A stretch of 64,000 bases of DNA from JAYRZB01 sp041916675 (GCA_041916675.1 JAYRZB010000004.1:1-64000), one strand, 5' to 3'; counted from the first letter of the stretch, positions 7,543 through 15,266 are shown. Translations and numbers: made by a program. Notes: generated by a model from the sequence alone, not told the origin.

Positions 7543-8184
7543 TTAGCCTTCCGGAGCGGGTGCGGGGGCTTCGCCTTCTACCGGTGCATCGGCGGGTTGA
7601 CCCATCTGACCCATCGGGCCTTTGGGGCCCTTCTGGCCGCGATCACCTTTGGGCTGAAGGTTGGCCTTCTGCTCGTCGCTAAGCGCTGCGAACAGGGCTT
7701 CGAGCTTGGGCAGCACTGTGTTGATGGCCTCGACATGGGCGGTTTCGATGGCGACGCGGGTCTTCATGCGCTCCACCAGATCGGGCCTGGCAGCAGCATC
7801 CTTGGCGGGTCGGGCGGCGGCGCATGTATCAGCGAACGTGGTCTGGGCGCTGAGCGCGGTGGCCTTCAGATCGTCAAACAGGGGGGTCTGCTCGGCGGTC
7901 AGGTCGAGGCGGTGCGACAGGCGGACGAAGGCAATTTCAAGCTGCTCGGCACCGCGCTCGGAACAAACGAGATCGAGGATGCCGCCGCGAGCGTGACGCT
8001 GGCCATGGCCTTCCTGCCCGCCGAAGCGCTTGTTGCCCTGCATGTTGTGCTTGCCGCCCTGCATCTGCATCTGGCCCTGCGGGGCGCCGCCCTGATCCTG
8101 AGCGAAGGCGGCGGTGGGGACTGCGGCCAGGCCGATCGCGCCGGTGAGAAGGGCGGCGATTGCGGTCTTGGAGAGAAATTTCAT
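7543..8184 (-). CDS. Periplasmic LTXXQ-motif (Spy/CpxP-like) protein
   Basis: 213 aa from MKFLSKTAIAALLTG, with a signal peptide cleaved near AAFAQDQ. Two LTxxQ-type motifs are seen: DLTAEQTPLFDDLK and ALSDEQKANLQ. Gln/Gly-rich N-terminal tract and a Pro/Gly/Met-rich C-terminal tail (PKGPMGQMGQPADAP). Members are helical chaperone-like sensors of envelope or metal stress. A longer start at 8232 was rejected since the signal peptide begins at 8184. Confidence 0.8.
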   Translation of the reverse strand: MKFLSKTAIAALLTGAIGLAAVPTAAFAQDQGGAPQGQMQMQGGKHNMQGNKRFGGQEGHGQRHARGGILDLVCSERGAEQLEIAFVRLSHRLDLTAEQTPLFDDLKATALSAQTTFADTCAAARPAKDAAARPDLVERMKTRVAIETAHVEAINTVLPKLEALFAALSDEQKANLQPKGDRGQKGPKGPMGQMGQPADAPVEGEAPAPAPEG

Positions 8185-8316
8185 TGAGCTGGGCTCCCTT
8201 GCATGGTTCTGGGTCGCCGGGGTTTGGAGCACCCGACGACCATCACACTATGGGAGGCAGACTCTCCGCGTCCTTTCGGGCAGATGAACCTTTGGTAAGG
8301 CCGGTAAGGTTGGCGC

Positions 8317-8745
8317 TCAGGTGGCGATATATTCACGCAGCGCCAGCGCTTCCTGCTCGGTTTCTTCGATCTTGCGCTTGACCACATCGCCGATTGAAAC
8401 AATGCCGACCAGCTTGCCGCTTTCGACGATGGGCACATGCCGGATGCGGTTGGCGGTCATGGTATTCATCAGGTCATCGACGCTGGCCTTGCGGGTGACG
8501 GTGATGACCTTGGCCGTCATGCAATCCTTCACCGATCGTGCGAGCAGTTCTGCCGGATCATCGGCAAGGCGGCGCACCACATCGCGCTCGGACAAGATGC
8601 CGGCCACCCCGCCCTTGGCGTTGACGACGACGACGGCGCCGATTTTGTGCGTGTTCAGAATTTTCACGGCGTCGGCAATGCTCGCATCAACCGAAACGGT
8701 GTGCACCACGACGCCCTTGTTATGAAGGATAGTGTCGACCTGCAT
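8317..8745 (-). CDS. Two-CBS-domain protein
   Basis: 142 aa made almost wholly of a CBS pair: first repeat about 8-60 (VSVDASIADAVKIL, GVAGILSERDVVRRL), second about 75-130 (CMTAKVITVTRKASVDDLM, LVGIVSIGDVVKRKI). CBS pairs bind adenosine nucleotides. Stand-alone members are common in Hyphomicrobiales and their targets are mostly unknown. Confidence 0.85.
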   Translation of the reverse strand: MQVDTILHNKGVVVHTVSVDASIADAVKILNTHKIGAVVVVNAKGGVAGILSERDVVRRLADDPAELLARSVKDCMTAKVITVTRKASVDDLMNTMTANRIRHVPIVESGKLVGIVSIGDVVKRKIEETEQEALALREYIAT

Positions 8746-8858
8746 CCTGATTCCCTCCTCTGGCCGGGCCGCCGCCGGTTAAAGCCGATGCGGGATGCCC
8801 GGACGAGGCATGGTGCGCCAATGAGGCGGCGGGAACAATAGGCCGTTTGACCAAGAGG

Positions 8859-9149
8859 TTATTCGTGGACCTGCCAGGCGCGGATGGGGCGCGAAGCAGG
8901 GGCAGGGCTATCGGGCATGCCGCCGCACAGGATGATCGAGAGCACCTGTGCGGTGATGGCAAACATGAGCGCACAGGCCGGGACAAACAGCACGATTACC
9001 TCGGTATCAACGCCCTGGGCGAGGGCGGCAATACGATCGAAAGTCAGCCCAGATCGAAGCGCCAGGGCGCTGGCGGCAAGCGCGAGCAAGAGGCCGACTG
9101 AGGTGCCGAGAGCGGCTGGTTTATTGAAGCGGGAAAGGATCGAAGCCAT
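8859..9149 (-). CDS. Small membrane protein of unknown function
   Basis: 96 aa from MASILSRFNKPAALG, with two hydrophobic stretches (GTSVGLLLALAASALAL; EVIVLFVPACALMFAITAQV) and a short polar tail. I do not recognise the family. The start at 9149 is preferred over 9284 because the longer N-terminus overlaps the region upstream of the divergent gene and is very basic. Confidence 0.5.
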   Translation of the reverse strand: MASILSRFNKPAALGTSVGLLLALAASALALRSGLTFDRIAALAQGVDTEVIVLFVPACALMFAITAQVLSIILCGGMPDSPAPASRPIRAWQVHE

Positions 9150-9302
9150 GCAGACATCACCGGGGTTGTTCACAAGGCCGTGAAAGAACCACGCGAATGC
9201 GGTTTTCATTCGTAGCTTCATGGTCAGGGCGCGTACCATTTCAGGGCGATACTGTGGCGGTTGCCACCGCCGGGCGTGCTGCAACCCGCGAAGGAGGGGA
9301 CC

Positions 9303-9749
9303 ATGACGTCGTTCAGCCGACTACTCACTCCACTGTTTGCCGTGTTGATTGCGTTCAGTTCGATGTTTGCCGGTGCCGCCTCTGCGCAGGATCTTGCGTC
9401 GGCCGAACTAGGTTGGCAGGCCACCATAACCGGCCAGATCGAGGCCTTTCGGGAAAAGGACGCTCCGACCGCTTTCAGCTTTGCCGGGGCATCGTTCCAG
9501 AACACCTTCCCCGATCCGCAAACGTTTTTTATTGCCATCATCAGCTCAGGCTATGCGCCGATCATGGAGTCGAGCTCGCACAGCTTTGGCAAATTCGAGC
9601 GGCTTGGCGAGAACCTCGTGATGCAGGTGGTCAACTTCGTAGGCACGGACCAGCAGCTCTATTCGGCGCTCTATCAAGTGCAGGAAGAGCCTGAGGGCTG
9701 GCGGGTGCAGGGCGTGGCGCTGACCAAAAAGCCGGGCGTCGCTATCTAG
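9303..9749 (+). CDS. DUF4864-family secreted protein
   Basis: 148 aa from MTSFSRLLTPLFAVL with AAGGAGGGGACC just upstream. Signal peptide ending near AASAQDL. The mature part (QIEAFREKDAPTAFSFA, QVVNFVGTDQQLYSALYQVQ) matches the NTF2-like DUF4864 pattern. Periplasmic, function unknown. Confidence 0.75.
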   Translation: MTSFSRLLTPLFAVLIAFSSMFAGAASAQDLASAELGWQATITGQIEAFREKDAPTAFSFAGASFQNTFPDPQTFFIAIISSGYAPIMESSSHSFGKFERLGENLVMQVVNFVGTDQQLYSALYQVQEEPEGWRVQGVALTKKPGVAI

Positions 9750-9822
9750 CTTTCGTTCTTCTGCGCTTGTGCCGACGATGGCGAAACCCTATCACTCCCC
9801 GGCCTGAGCAGGGGAGTGAATC

Positions 9823-11025
9823 ATGGCCTTTCTGTCGGATGCATTGTCGCGCGTGAAGCCATCGGCCACGGTCGCGATTACGCAGAAAGCGCGCGATATG
9901 GCGCGCGAGGGGCGCAATGTCATTGCGCTGTCAGCGGGGGAGCCCGATTTCGACACTCCGCAGAACGTGAAAGATGCCGCGCTTGCCGCCATGAATGCGG
10001 GCAAGACCAAATATACCAATGTCGATGGCATTCCAGAACTGAAGGAAGCCGTGGCGGCAAAGTTCCGGCGCGACAATGGGCTCGATGTGACAGCGGCGGA
10101 CTGCTTTGTGTCCTCGGGCGGCAAGCAGATCATCTTTAATGCCCTGATGGCCACCCTGAACCCCGGCGACGAGGTTGTGGTGCCGGTGCCCTATTGGGTG
10201 AGTTATCCAGAAATCGTGCGGCTGTGCGGTGCTGAGCCGATATTTGCCGTTGCCGATGGCACGACGGGCTTCAAGCTCAAGCCGGAGGTGCTGGACGCCG
10301 CAATCACCCCCATGACCAAATGGCTGATCCTGAACACCCCGTCGAACCCGACGGGTGCCGCTTATTCAGCGGCCGAGCTCAGGGGGCTGGCCGAGGTGCT
10401 GCTGCGCCACGAGCATGTGCATATCCTGACCGACGATATTTATGAGCCTCTGGTCTATGACGGGCTCAAGTTCGCCACCATCGCGCAGGTCGAGCCGCGG
10501 TTGCAGGCGCGGACGCTGACCATGAACGGAGTGTCGAAATCGCATTCGATGACCGGTTGGCGCATCGGATATTGCACGGGGCCCAAGGCGTTGCTCGCAG
10601 CAATGGTGAAATTGCAGGGGCAATCGACCACCAACCCGTCCTCGATTTCGCAGTGGGCCGCAGTAGAAGCCCTCAACGGGCCGCAGGATTTCCTGCTTGA
10701 ATGGCGCCAGGTGTTTCAGGCGCGGCGCGACATGGTGGTCGGTGGGCTCAACGCGGCCAAGGGGCTGAACTGCCTGGTGCCGGAGGGAGCATTTTATGTG
10801 TTCCCATCCTGCACAGCGCTGCTCGGCAAGACCAGTGCTGGCGGGACCCGGCTTGAAACCGACAGCGATTTCGTGATGGCCCTGTTGGAAGAAACCGGGG
10901 TGGCGCTGGTGCCGGGCACGGCATTCGGGCTGCCCGGGCATTTCCGCCTGAGCTATGCGGCGTCAGACGCTGAACTGACTGAGGCGGTCAAGCGCATCCA
11001 GTCGTTCTGCGCTGGGATCAACTGA
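9823..11025 (+). CDS. aatA: Aspartate aminotransferase, class I PLP enzyme
   Basis: 400 aa, normal length. Landmarks: AGEPDFDTPQNV near the N-terminus, LNTPSNPTGAAYS, the PLP lysine in GVSKSHSMTGWRIGY, and QSTTNPSSISQWAA. Matches the 1-gamma aspartate/prephenate aminotransferases of rhizobia. Converts aspartate and 2-oxoglutarate to oxaloacetate and glutamate; some relatives also use prephenate. Confidence 0.92.
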   Translation: MAFLSDALSRVKPSATVAITQKARDMAREGRNVIALSAGEPDFDTPQNVKDAALAAMNAGKTKYTNVDGIPELKEAVAAKFRRDNGLDVTAADCFVSSGGKQIIFNALMATLNPGDEVVVPVPYWVSYPEIVRLCGAEPIFAVADGTTGFKLKPEVLDAAITPMTKWLILNTPSNPTGAAYSAAELRGLAEVLLRHEHVHILTDDIYEPLVYDGLKFATIAQVEPRLQARTLTMNGVSKSHSMTGWRIGYCTGPKALLAAMVKLQGQSTTNPSSISQWAAVEALNGPQDFLLEWRQVFQARRDMVVGGLNAAKGLNCLVPEGAFYVFPSCTALLGKTSAGGTRLETDSDFVMALLEETGVALVPGTAFGLPGHFRLSYAASDAELTEAVKRIQSFCAGIN

Positions 11026-11026
11026 A

Positions 11027-12136
11027 CTAAAGGTAGTTCAGAAGGCTCATCGGTCCGCCCGATCCGCCGCCCGACCCGCCGAACATTTCGGCAATGCGGG
11101 CGCTGGACTGGTAATTCGAGAGCACGTTCTCGTAGAAGGATGGGCTCCACCCGGCAGCCTGGCGTTCTTCGCCGCTCATGGATCCATAGGCGGCAATGAT
11201 GTTTTTGGCGAAAGCAGTGGGGTCGGCGCTGTTGCTGGCCTGTTTCAGGCCGGCCAGCAGGGCAGTCGATGAGCGCGAGCGGATTTCGTCTCGGGCGCCA
11301 CGCACTTCCTCGGGCTTGAATTGATTGCCCTCGTTCAGAACAATGGCTGAGAGCGACCGGGCGTCGAAAATCGAGAGATCGGCGCGCTGTCCGGATTTGC
11401 GGCTGCCATCAAAGATCAGGTCCTTACCGGCGGCCTTGGCGTCGGCGTGCTGCTTGTCGAGAGCGGCTCGCACATCCTTGGCCACGGCGGAGAATTCCCG
11501 CAGTTTACCGGCCTCGCCGGTTTCGACGCGCTTGAGATAGGCGGCAACGGGGTCTGCTGCGGCCGTCCTCGGCATGCTCCTGGGATCGGATGCCAGTTGC
11601 TTAAGGCCATCTTCGACAGCGGCCTTGGCATCCGCCCAGCTGGCGCTGGCTTTTTCTTCGCCACTCATGGCATTGAGCGCCTCAAGGGCGGCAGAATAGA
11701 GGCCCTTGATGTCACCGGTGACACGGGCCACGGCGGCAGGGCCAGCAAGGGCGCTATCGAACCGCCGCTGAAGTTCGAGGCTGGCGGCCTTTTGTTCATC
11801 GGCGTTAAATTTCTGCTCGGCATTGGTCGACATCGCGAACAGCTCACGCCGGTCAACCTTGGACATGTCGATGGCCAGCGCTCCATCCTTGAGCGGGCTT
11901 TGCAGCTTGGCGTCGGCGAGCAGCCTGGTCATGGTGACGCGGGCATCGGCGATGACCGTGGCAAAGTCTTTGCCTTCGAGCGCGGCTTTCGCAGCATCGG
12001 AGAATGTCTTGGTGGTCGCCCCCGGATCGCTGGGACCGGTCGCGGCGGTCGGCGTGTTCTGCTGGGCATGGCGCTGGGCGCTGGCCAGGATCGAGGCGTA
12101 GCTTGCAGTATAGGGTGTGGCGCTGACGCTGGTCAC
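11027..12136 (-). CDS. Alanine-rich hypothetical protein with a duplicated MSGEE motif
   Basis: 369 aa, no signal peptide, largely helical. The segments ALNAMSGEEKASASWADAKA (about 160) and AYGSMSGEERQAAGWSPSFY (about 325) look like two copies of a unit. The C-terminus is glycine-rich (MFGGSGGGSGGPMSLLNYL). I do not recognise the family. It abuts the convergent aatA (1-bp gap), so the two 3' ends share their termination region. Confidence 0.6.
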   Translation of the reverse strand: MTSVSATPYTASYASILASAQRHAQQNTPTAATGPSDPGATTKTFSDAAKAALEGKDFATVIADARVTMTRLLADAKLQSPLKDGALAIDMSKVDRRELFAMSTNAEQKFNADEQKAASLELQRRFDSALAGPAAVARVTGDIKGLYSAALEALNAMSGEEKASASWADAKAAVEDGLKQLASDPRSMPRTAAADPVAAYLKRVETGEAGKLREFSAVAKDVRAALDKQHADAKAAGKDLIFDGSRKSGQRADLSIFDARSLSAIVLNEGNQFKPEEVRGARDEIRSRSSTALLAGLKQASNSADPTAFAKNIIAAYGSMSGEERQAAGWSPSFYENVLSNYQSSARIAEMFGGSGGGSGGPMSLLNYL

Positions 12137-12277
12137 GATGCGGCTCCAATGGCTTGGGCAATATGTTCATGCCATGCAGGTTGCGTGCCATTGGAGTGTC
12201 GGCAAAGATACCTTTCAAATCAGCGTCGTAGCCACTGAAACGGGTTGGGGCATGCGCCGTGCGGCAGATATTGCCGT

Positions 12278-12727
12278 TCAGTCTGGAATTTCCTGCAGGG
12301 TGACGATGCGCACGTCAAAGGTGCTGCAGGCAGTGTCGGTGCAAATGCCATTGATCCAGACTTCGCCGGCACCAAACATGATGCCGTCTGCATTCACAAA
12401 CAGTTCGCCATAGTCCTGACCGGTGAGGGTGCCGGTGATCGCGTCGGTCACAATGGCATCATAGTTGGCGACGAAGTCGTCGGCAGTCTCGATGGTCTGC
12501 GGCGCGCCATTGACCGGAACGGTTATGGGATAGCTGACGTAGGCGGCAAAGGTTTCCGCGTCGCCGCTTCTTGCAGCATCGATGATGGCTTCGATGGCAG
12601 TCTGGTACTGCTCATGATCGCCCAGTAGGGTATCGATTGCCGAATTGACGGATGCCTCGTCGGCGTGCGCAGGCACGCAAGCAAAAAGGGCTGCGGCAAA
12701 CAGGGTGGCCGGGGTGAGAATGCGCAT
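12278..12727 (-). CDS. Secreted NTF2-like hypothetical protein
   Basis: 149 aa with a signal peptide (MRILTPATLFAAALFACVPAHAD). The mature domain contains YPITVPVNGAPQTIETADDFV and GEVWINGIC, resembling small periplasmic NTF2-like/DUF4440-style proteins. Two Cys near the C-terminus (ICTDTACSTF) may form a disulfide. Function unknown. Confidence 0.65.
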   Translation of the reverse strand: MRILTPATLFAAALFACVPAHADEASVNSAIDTLLGDHEQYQTAIEAIIDAARSGDAETFAAYVSYPITVPVNGAPQTIETADDFVANYDAIVTDAITGTLTGQDYGELFVNADGIMFGAGEVWINGICTDTACSTFDVRIVTLQEIPD

Positions 12728-12796
12728 CGGGTTACTCCGTTTTGCGGATGCCTGACCTTAGCCGAAAGCCCGGCGGTCGCCAAAGAACATGTGCGT

Positions 12797-12945
12797 GAAA
12801 AACAAAGGCCCCGCCCGAGGGGATGGGCAGGGCCTTTAGACCTTCCGCCGAAACGGTTGGCCATCAAGTTGCGACCTGGAGGTGAGCCGCAAGGTGTTGA
12901 GATGGTTATGCTTGGGCCGAAGCAAAAGCACAAACGCGAAGCCAG
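12797..12945 (-). ncRNA. Possible fourth small RNA ending at a strong terminator
   Basis: The minus strand ends in hairpin AAAGGCCC/GGGCCTTT (12804-12811, 12830-12837, with a further GCCC/GGGC inside) followed by GTTTTTC. Upstream on the same strand is one anti-Shine-Dalgarno-like TCACCTCCAGG (12886-12896) and the short element TGCATGGCTG (12951-12960) that also precedes the other small RNAs. The similarity is weaker than for the two main copies. It could alternatively be leader or read-through termination upstream of the 12.3-12.7 kb gene. Confidence 0.35.
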
Positions 12946-12996
12946 AAGCGCAGCCATGCACAAATTGCAGAGCGACGGACCAGTCGGGCCATGGGC

Positions 12997-13029
12997 AAAA
13001 AAAGAGGCTCCACTCTGGGAGTGGAGCCT
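12997..13029 (-). terminator. Terminator of small RNA A
   Basis: AGGCTCCACTC (13005-13015) pairs with GAGTGGAGCCT (13019-13029) around a 3-base loop, followed on the minus strand by C then seven T. The stem is identical in sequence to the terminator of copy B. Confidence 0.9.
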
Positions 13030-13240
13030 TGTGACTTTGGCCGGAGCCGAAATCGAAAGTGGTGGCAGATAAGCGAGGGAGGAGGATACGCCATCTGCCG
13101 ATGAACAGTCGCCGCGGGAGGAGGATGCGGGTTCCGTCCAGTGTCGCGATCAGCAGGGCCGAGGGAGGAGGATACGACCGGCATCTCAGCGACCATCGGA
13201 ATATGGCGATGGAGACCCGATTCAGCAATGCGGGCTGAGG
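12997..13240 (-). ncRNA. Anti-Shine-Dalgarno small RNA, copy A (cuckoo/alpha-r14-like)
   Basis: Read on the minus strand, ATCCTCCTCCC occurs three times (plus-strand 13077-13087, 13116-13126, 13163-13173). Each lies in the loop of a hairpin: GGCAGAT/ATCTGCC (13064-13070, 13093-13099), CCGC/GCGG (13112-13115, 13127-13130) and GCCG/CGGC around the third. An 11-bp terminator with seven U residues closes the RNA (12997-13029). CCUCCUCCC loops followed by a terminator define the CcsR 'cuckoo' RNAs of Rhodobacter and similar rhizobial small RNAs, which are thought to touch ribosome-binding sites of mRNAs. The 5' end is not determined; it is placed near the conserved upstream block. Confidence 0.7.
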
Positions 13241-13255
13241 CATGCCAGCCATGCA
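13240..13255 (-). promoter_or_regulatory. Conserved element upstream of small RNA A
   Basis: Plus-strand GCATGCCAGCCATGCA; minus strand TGCATGGCTGGCATGC. Near-identical blocks lie at 13545-13559 (TATGCCAGCTATGCA) and 13778-13791 (CATGTCAGCCATGC), at equivalent places before the other two small RNAs. It is followed in the direction of transcription by a second shared block, CGCATTGCTG. Conservation among diverged copies suggests promoter or 5'-end function. Confidence 0.5.
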
Positions 13256-13300
13256 TTCCCTGCACGACTTGGGCATGGCGCGGCGGGTGTCGAGAATATC

Positions 13301-13333
13301 AAAAAAAGAGGCTCCACTCTAGGAGTGGAGCCT
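13301..13333 (-). terminator. Terminator of small RNA B
   Basis: AGGCTCCACTC (13309-13319) with GAGTGGAGCCT (13323-13333), loop TAG, then C and seven T on the minus strand. Confidence 0.9.
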
Positions 13334-13545
13334 TATGACTTTGGCCGAGGCCGAAATCGAAAGTAGAAGGCGGGGGCGTGGGAGGAGGATACGCCGGCCG
13401 CCGGTGAACCTTTCGCCGCGGGAGGAGGTGCAGCCAGGGTTCGGAGCGCCAAGACCTGAGCCGCGGGAGGAGGATGCGGGGCAGGCGTCAGCAACTGAGA
13501 ATGACTATGCCGACGGCCGAGCCATGCAGCAATGCGCGATTGGGT
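13301..13545 (-). ncRNA. Anti-Shine-Dalgarno small RNA, copy B
   Basis: Tandem paralogue of copy A. Three C-rich motifs on the minus strand: ATCCTCCTCCC at 13380-13390, ACCTCCTCCC at 13420-13429 and ATCCTCCTCCC at 13465-13475. The first is enclosed by GCGT/ACGC, the third by CCGC/GCGG (13461-13464, 13476-13479). The 3' part matches copy A almost base for base (GACTTTGGCC, CCGAAATCGAAAGT on the plus strand), and the terminator stem is the same. Same inferred role as copy A. The 5' boundary is estimated. Confidence 0.7.
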
Positions 13546-13559
13546 ATGCCAGCTATGCA
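13545..13559 (-). promoter_or_regulatory. Conserved element upstream of small RNA B
   Basis: TATGCCAGCTATGCA on the plus strand, 12 of 15 identical to the block before copy A, again with CAGCAATGCG on its inner side (13527-13536). Confidence 0.5.
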
Positions 13560-13617
13560 CTAAACGCAGGCATAAAGCTGATCTGCCCAAATAATCGGCA
13601 GATGAAAGCGTGAAGGC

Positions 13618-13654
13618 AAAAAATATGGCTCCGCTCGAGGGGAGAGCGGAGCCA
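13618..13654 (-). terminator. Terminator of small RNA C
   Basis: TGGCTCCGCTC (13626-13636) pairs with GAGCGGAGCCA (13644-13654) around a 7-base loop; the minus strand continues TATTTTTTGCC. Confidence 0.85.
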
Positions 13655-13778
13655 CAGTAGGAAGAGAAACTCTTCCAAGGAGGGAACAAACGGCCGGGCA
13701 AAGGGAGGGAGGGAAGCGCCGACCGCTGTGAGAGGGGATATATGCGTGAGCCGCCGTGCCAACAACCCGGGTTCGGTC
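13618..13778 (-). ncRNA. Divergent third small RNA with C-rich motifs, copy C
   Basis: Ends in its own 11-bp terminator. Minus-strand C-rich stretches TCCCTCCTT (plus 13677-13685) and TTCCCTCCCTCCCTTT (13700-13715) could pair with Shine-Dalgarno sequences, although they differ from the CCTCCTCCC of A and B. It is preceded by the same upstream element (13778-13791). Likely the same family, more diverged; the 5' end is estimated. Confidence 0.55.
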
Positions 13779-13847
13779 ATGTCAGCCATGCGCCTGTTGC
13801 ATGGCGTGGGGCGCGGTTGACCTACAACCGGCGCAAAGCGGGCTGTT

Positions 13848-14333
13848 TCAATTGCTGAAAATTGCGGCAAGCACGCCTTGCAGTGACTCAGCGGATTTGT
13901 CGAAGGCGATGTCGTAGATGCGAAACGCCTCGCCCTCGCGCGCCAGCAGCAACTTGTCGGTCCACCCGGCATCGGGCTGATCGGGGAACGCATAGGTTAT
14001 ATCGACCACCGGCTCGGGGCTGTCGGGTTCGGCAACGCTGGCAGTGCAAACCGGCGCATAGTCGGGAAAGGCCTGCCAGGGTACGCCATCGCCAAGGGGC
14101 GGCTTTTCGTCGGGCGCGGCAGCGGCAATCACGGCATTGCGGGCTTCGGCATAACCGATGGCAGCAGCCAGCACGGGGCTTAGCAGCCCATCAACCGGCG
14201 CCATATCATTCCCGAGCCGCGCGATGCAGAAGATGTCGCCGATTTGCTGGGCCGAAAGCTGCACCATCTGCGCCTGCGCAGGGGCGGTTGCGGCCACGAT
14301 CAGGAGGGCGGCGGACAGGCGGCGCAGGAACAT
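13848..14333 (-). CDS. Secreted hypothetical protein
   Basis: 161 aa with a clear signal peptide (MFLRRLSAALLIVAATAPAQAQ). The mature part has CIARLGND, PVCTAS and DITYAFPDQPDAGW; two Cys could pair. No family recognised. It ends just before the small-RNA cluster and is transcribed in the same direction, 28 bp after the start of lsrB-side sequence is cleared, so it probably has its own promoter. Confidence 0.6.
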   Translation of the reverse strand: MFLRRLSAALLIVAATAPAQAQMVQLSAQQIGDIFCIARLGNDMAPVDGLLSPVLAAAIGYAEARNAVIAAAAPDEKPPLGDGVPWQAFPDYAPVCTASVAEPDSPEPVVDITYAFPDQPDAGWTDKLLLAREGEAFRIYDIAFDKSAESLQGVLAAIFSN

Positions 14334-14361
14334 GGTGGACCCTCTGGATGCAGGCTTGCGG

Positions 14362-15255
14362 CTAGAACTGCCACTCGCGGGCCTTGCCGACGACGAAGTC
14401 TCGGAAGACGCCGACGCGCTTGGAGTTTTTGAGCGCCGGCGGATAGACGAAATAGGCCTCGTAAGCCGGGATTTCGATGCCGCTCAGCACCTGCTGCAGT
14501 TCGGTTTCGCCCTCGGTGACATAGTCGGGCAGCATAGCAATACCGATGCCGGCGCGGGCGCCCTGCATCATGCCATAAATGGCGTTGACCTTGAGTGAGG
14601 GGCGGCGCGGGCTGGAATCGGGGCGGCCCAGACGCTCAAGGAAATTGATGTCGCCAAGATAAGACGGCACCGGCTCGCCGAAGGAAATAACGCGGTGCTT
14701 GTCGAGATCCTCGACGGTCTTGGGCTCCCCATACTCGGCGATATAGGCCTTGGACGCATAGAAGTGGTTGTGCACGGTGAACAGCTTGCGCTGAATCATC
14801 TCGGACTGGTTGGGCCGGTGCAGGCGGATGGCCACATCTGCCTCGCGCATGGCCAGGTCGAGCTCGGCGTCGTTGAGTTTGATCTCGATCTGGATATCAG
14901 GGTAGAGCAGCAAGAATTCGTTGATGCGCGAGGACAGCCAGGTCGAGCCGATGCCGACCGTGGTGGTGACCAGTAAGGGCCCGGTGGGCACCTCCTGGCT
15001 TTCCGACATCTGGGTTTCGACCTGCTGCAATTCCCAATGCATGCGATGGGCGGTGCGGAACAGCTGTTCGCCCACTTCGGTCAGCACCAGTCCGCGGGCG
15101 TGGCGGATGAAGAGCTTGAGCTTGAGATCGTCCTCAAGCGCCGAAATCTGCCGGGAAACGGCGGATTGGCTCATGCCAAGCTTTTCAGCGGCGTGGGTGA
15201 AGCTTCCCGATTCAGCAGCGGTGTGAAAGATGCGAAGCTTGTCCCAGTCCAGCAT
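14362..15255 (-). CDS. lsrB: LysR-family regulator LsrB/VtlR
   Basis: 297 aa. N-terminal helix-turn-helix (FHTAAESGSFTHAAEKLGMS, QSAVSRQISALE), then a co-inducer domain (PLLVTTTVGIGSTWLSSRI; IRLHRPNQSEM). Sequence style and position next to trxB match LsrB of Sinorhizobium/Agrobacterium and VtlR of Brucella, which control oxidative-stress, envelope and small-RNA genes. It starts 11 bp after the trxB stop codon, so the two are likely co-transcribed. The nearby small-RNA cluster is a possible target by analogy only. Confidence 0.88.
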   Translation of the reverse strand: MLDWDKLRIFHTAAESGSFTHAAEKLGMSQSAVSRQISALEDDLKLKLFIRHARGLVLTEVGEQLFRTAHRMHWELQQVETQMSESQEVPTGPLLVTTTVGIGSTWLSSRINEFLLLYPDIQIEIKLNDAELDLAMREADVAIRLHRPNQSEMIQRKLFTVHNHFYASKAYIAEYGEPKTVEDLDKHRVISFGEPVPSYLGDINFLERLGRPDSSPRRPSLKVNAIYGMMQGARAGIGIAMLPDYVTEGETELQQVLSGIEIPAYEAYFVYPPALKNSKRVGVFRDFVVGKAREWQF

Positions 15256-15266
15256 GAGGTGTCCTG

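Larger units (their letters stand above)
12728..13847. other. 1.1-kb interval without protein genes
   Basis: No open frame here has a plausible ribosome-binding site or protein-like composition. Instead the minus strand shows repeated hairpins with C-rich loops and four strong terminators, interpreted as tandem small RNAs listed separately. Confidence 0.7.

Noticed and set aside
13077..13475. Regularly repeated GGGAGGAGGAT as a CRISPR array or as ribosome-binding sites of small plus-strand genes
   Set aside because: The repeats are short, unevenly spaced and lie in hairpin loops, with no spacers of fixed length; plus-strand frames after them do not start properly. The minus-strand terminators favour small RNAs.
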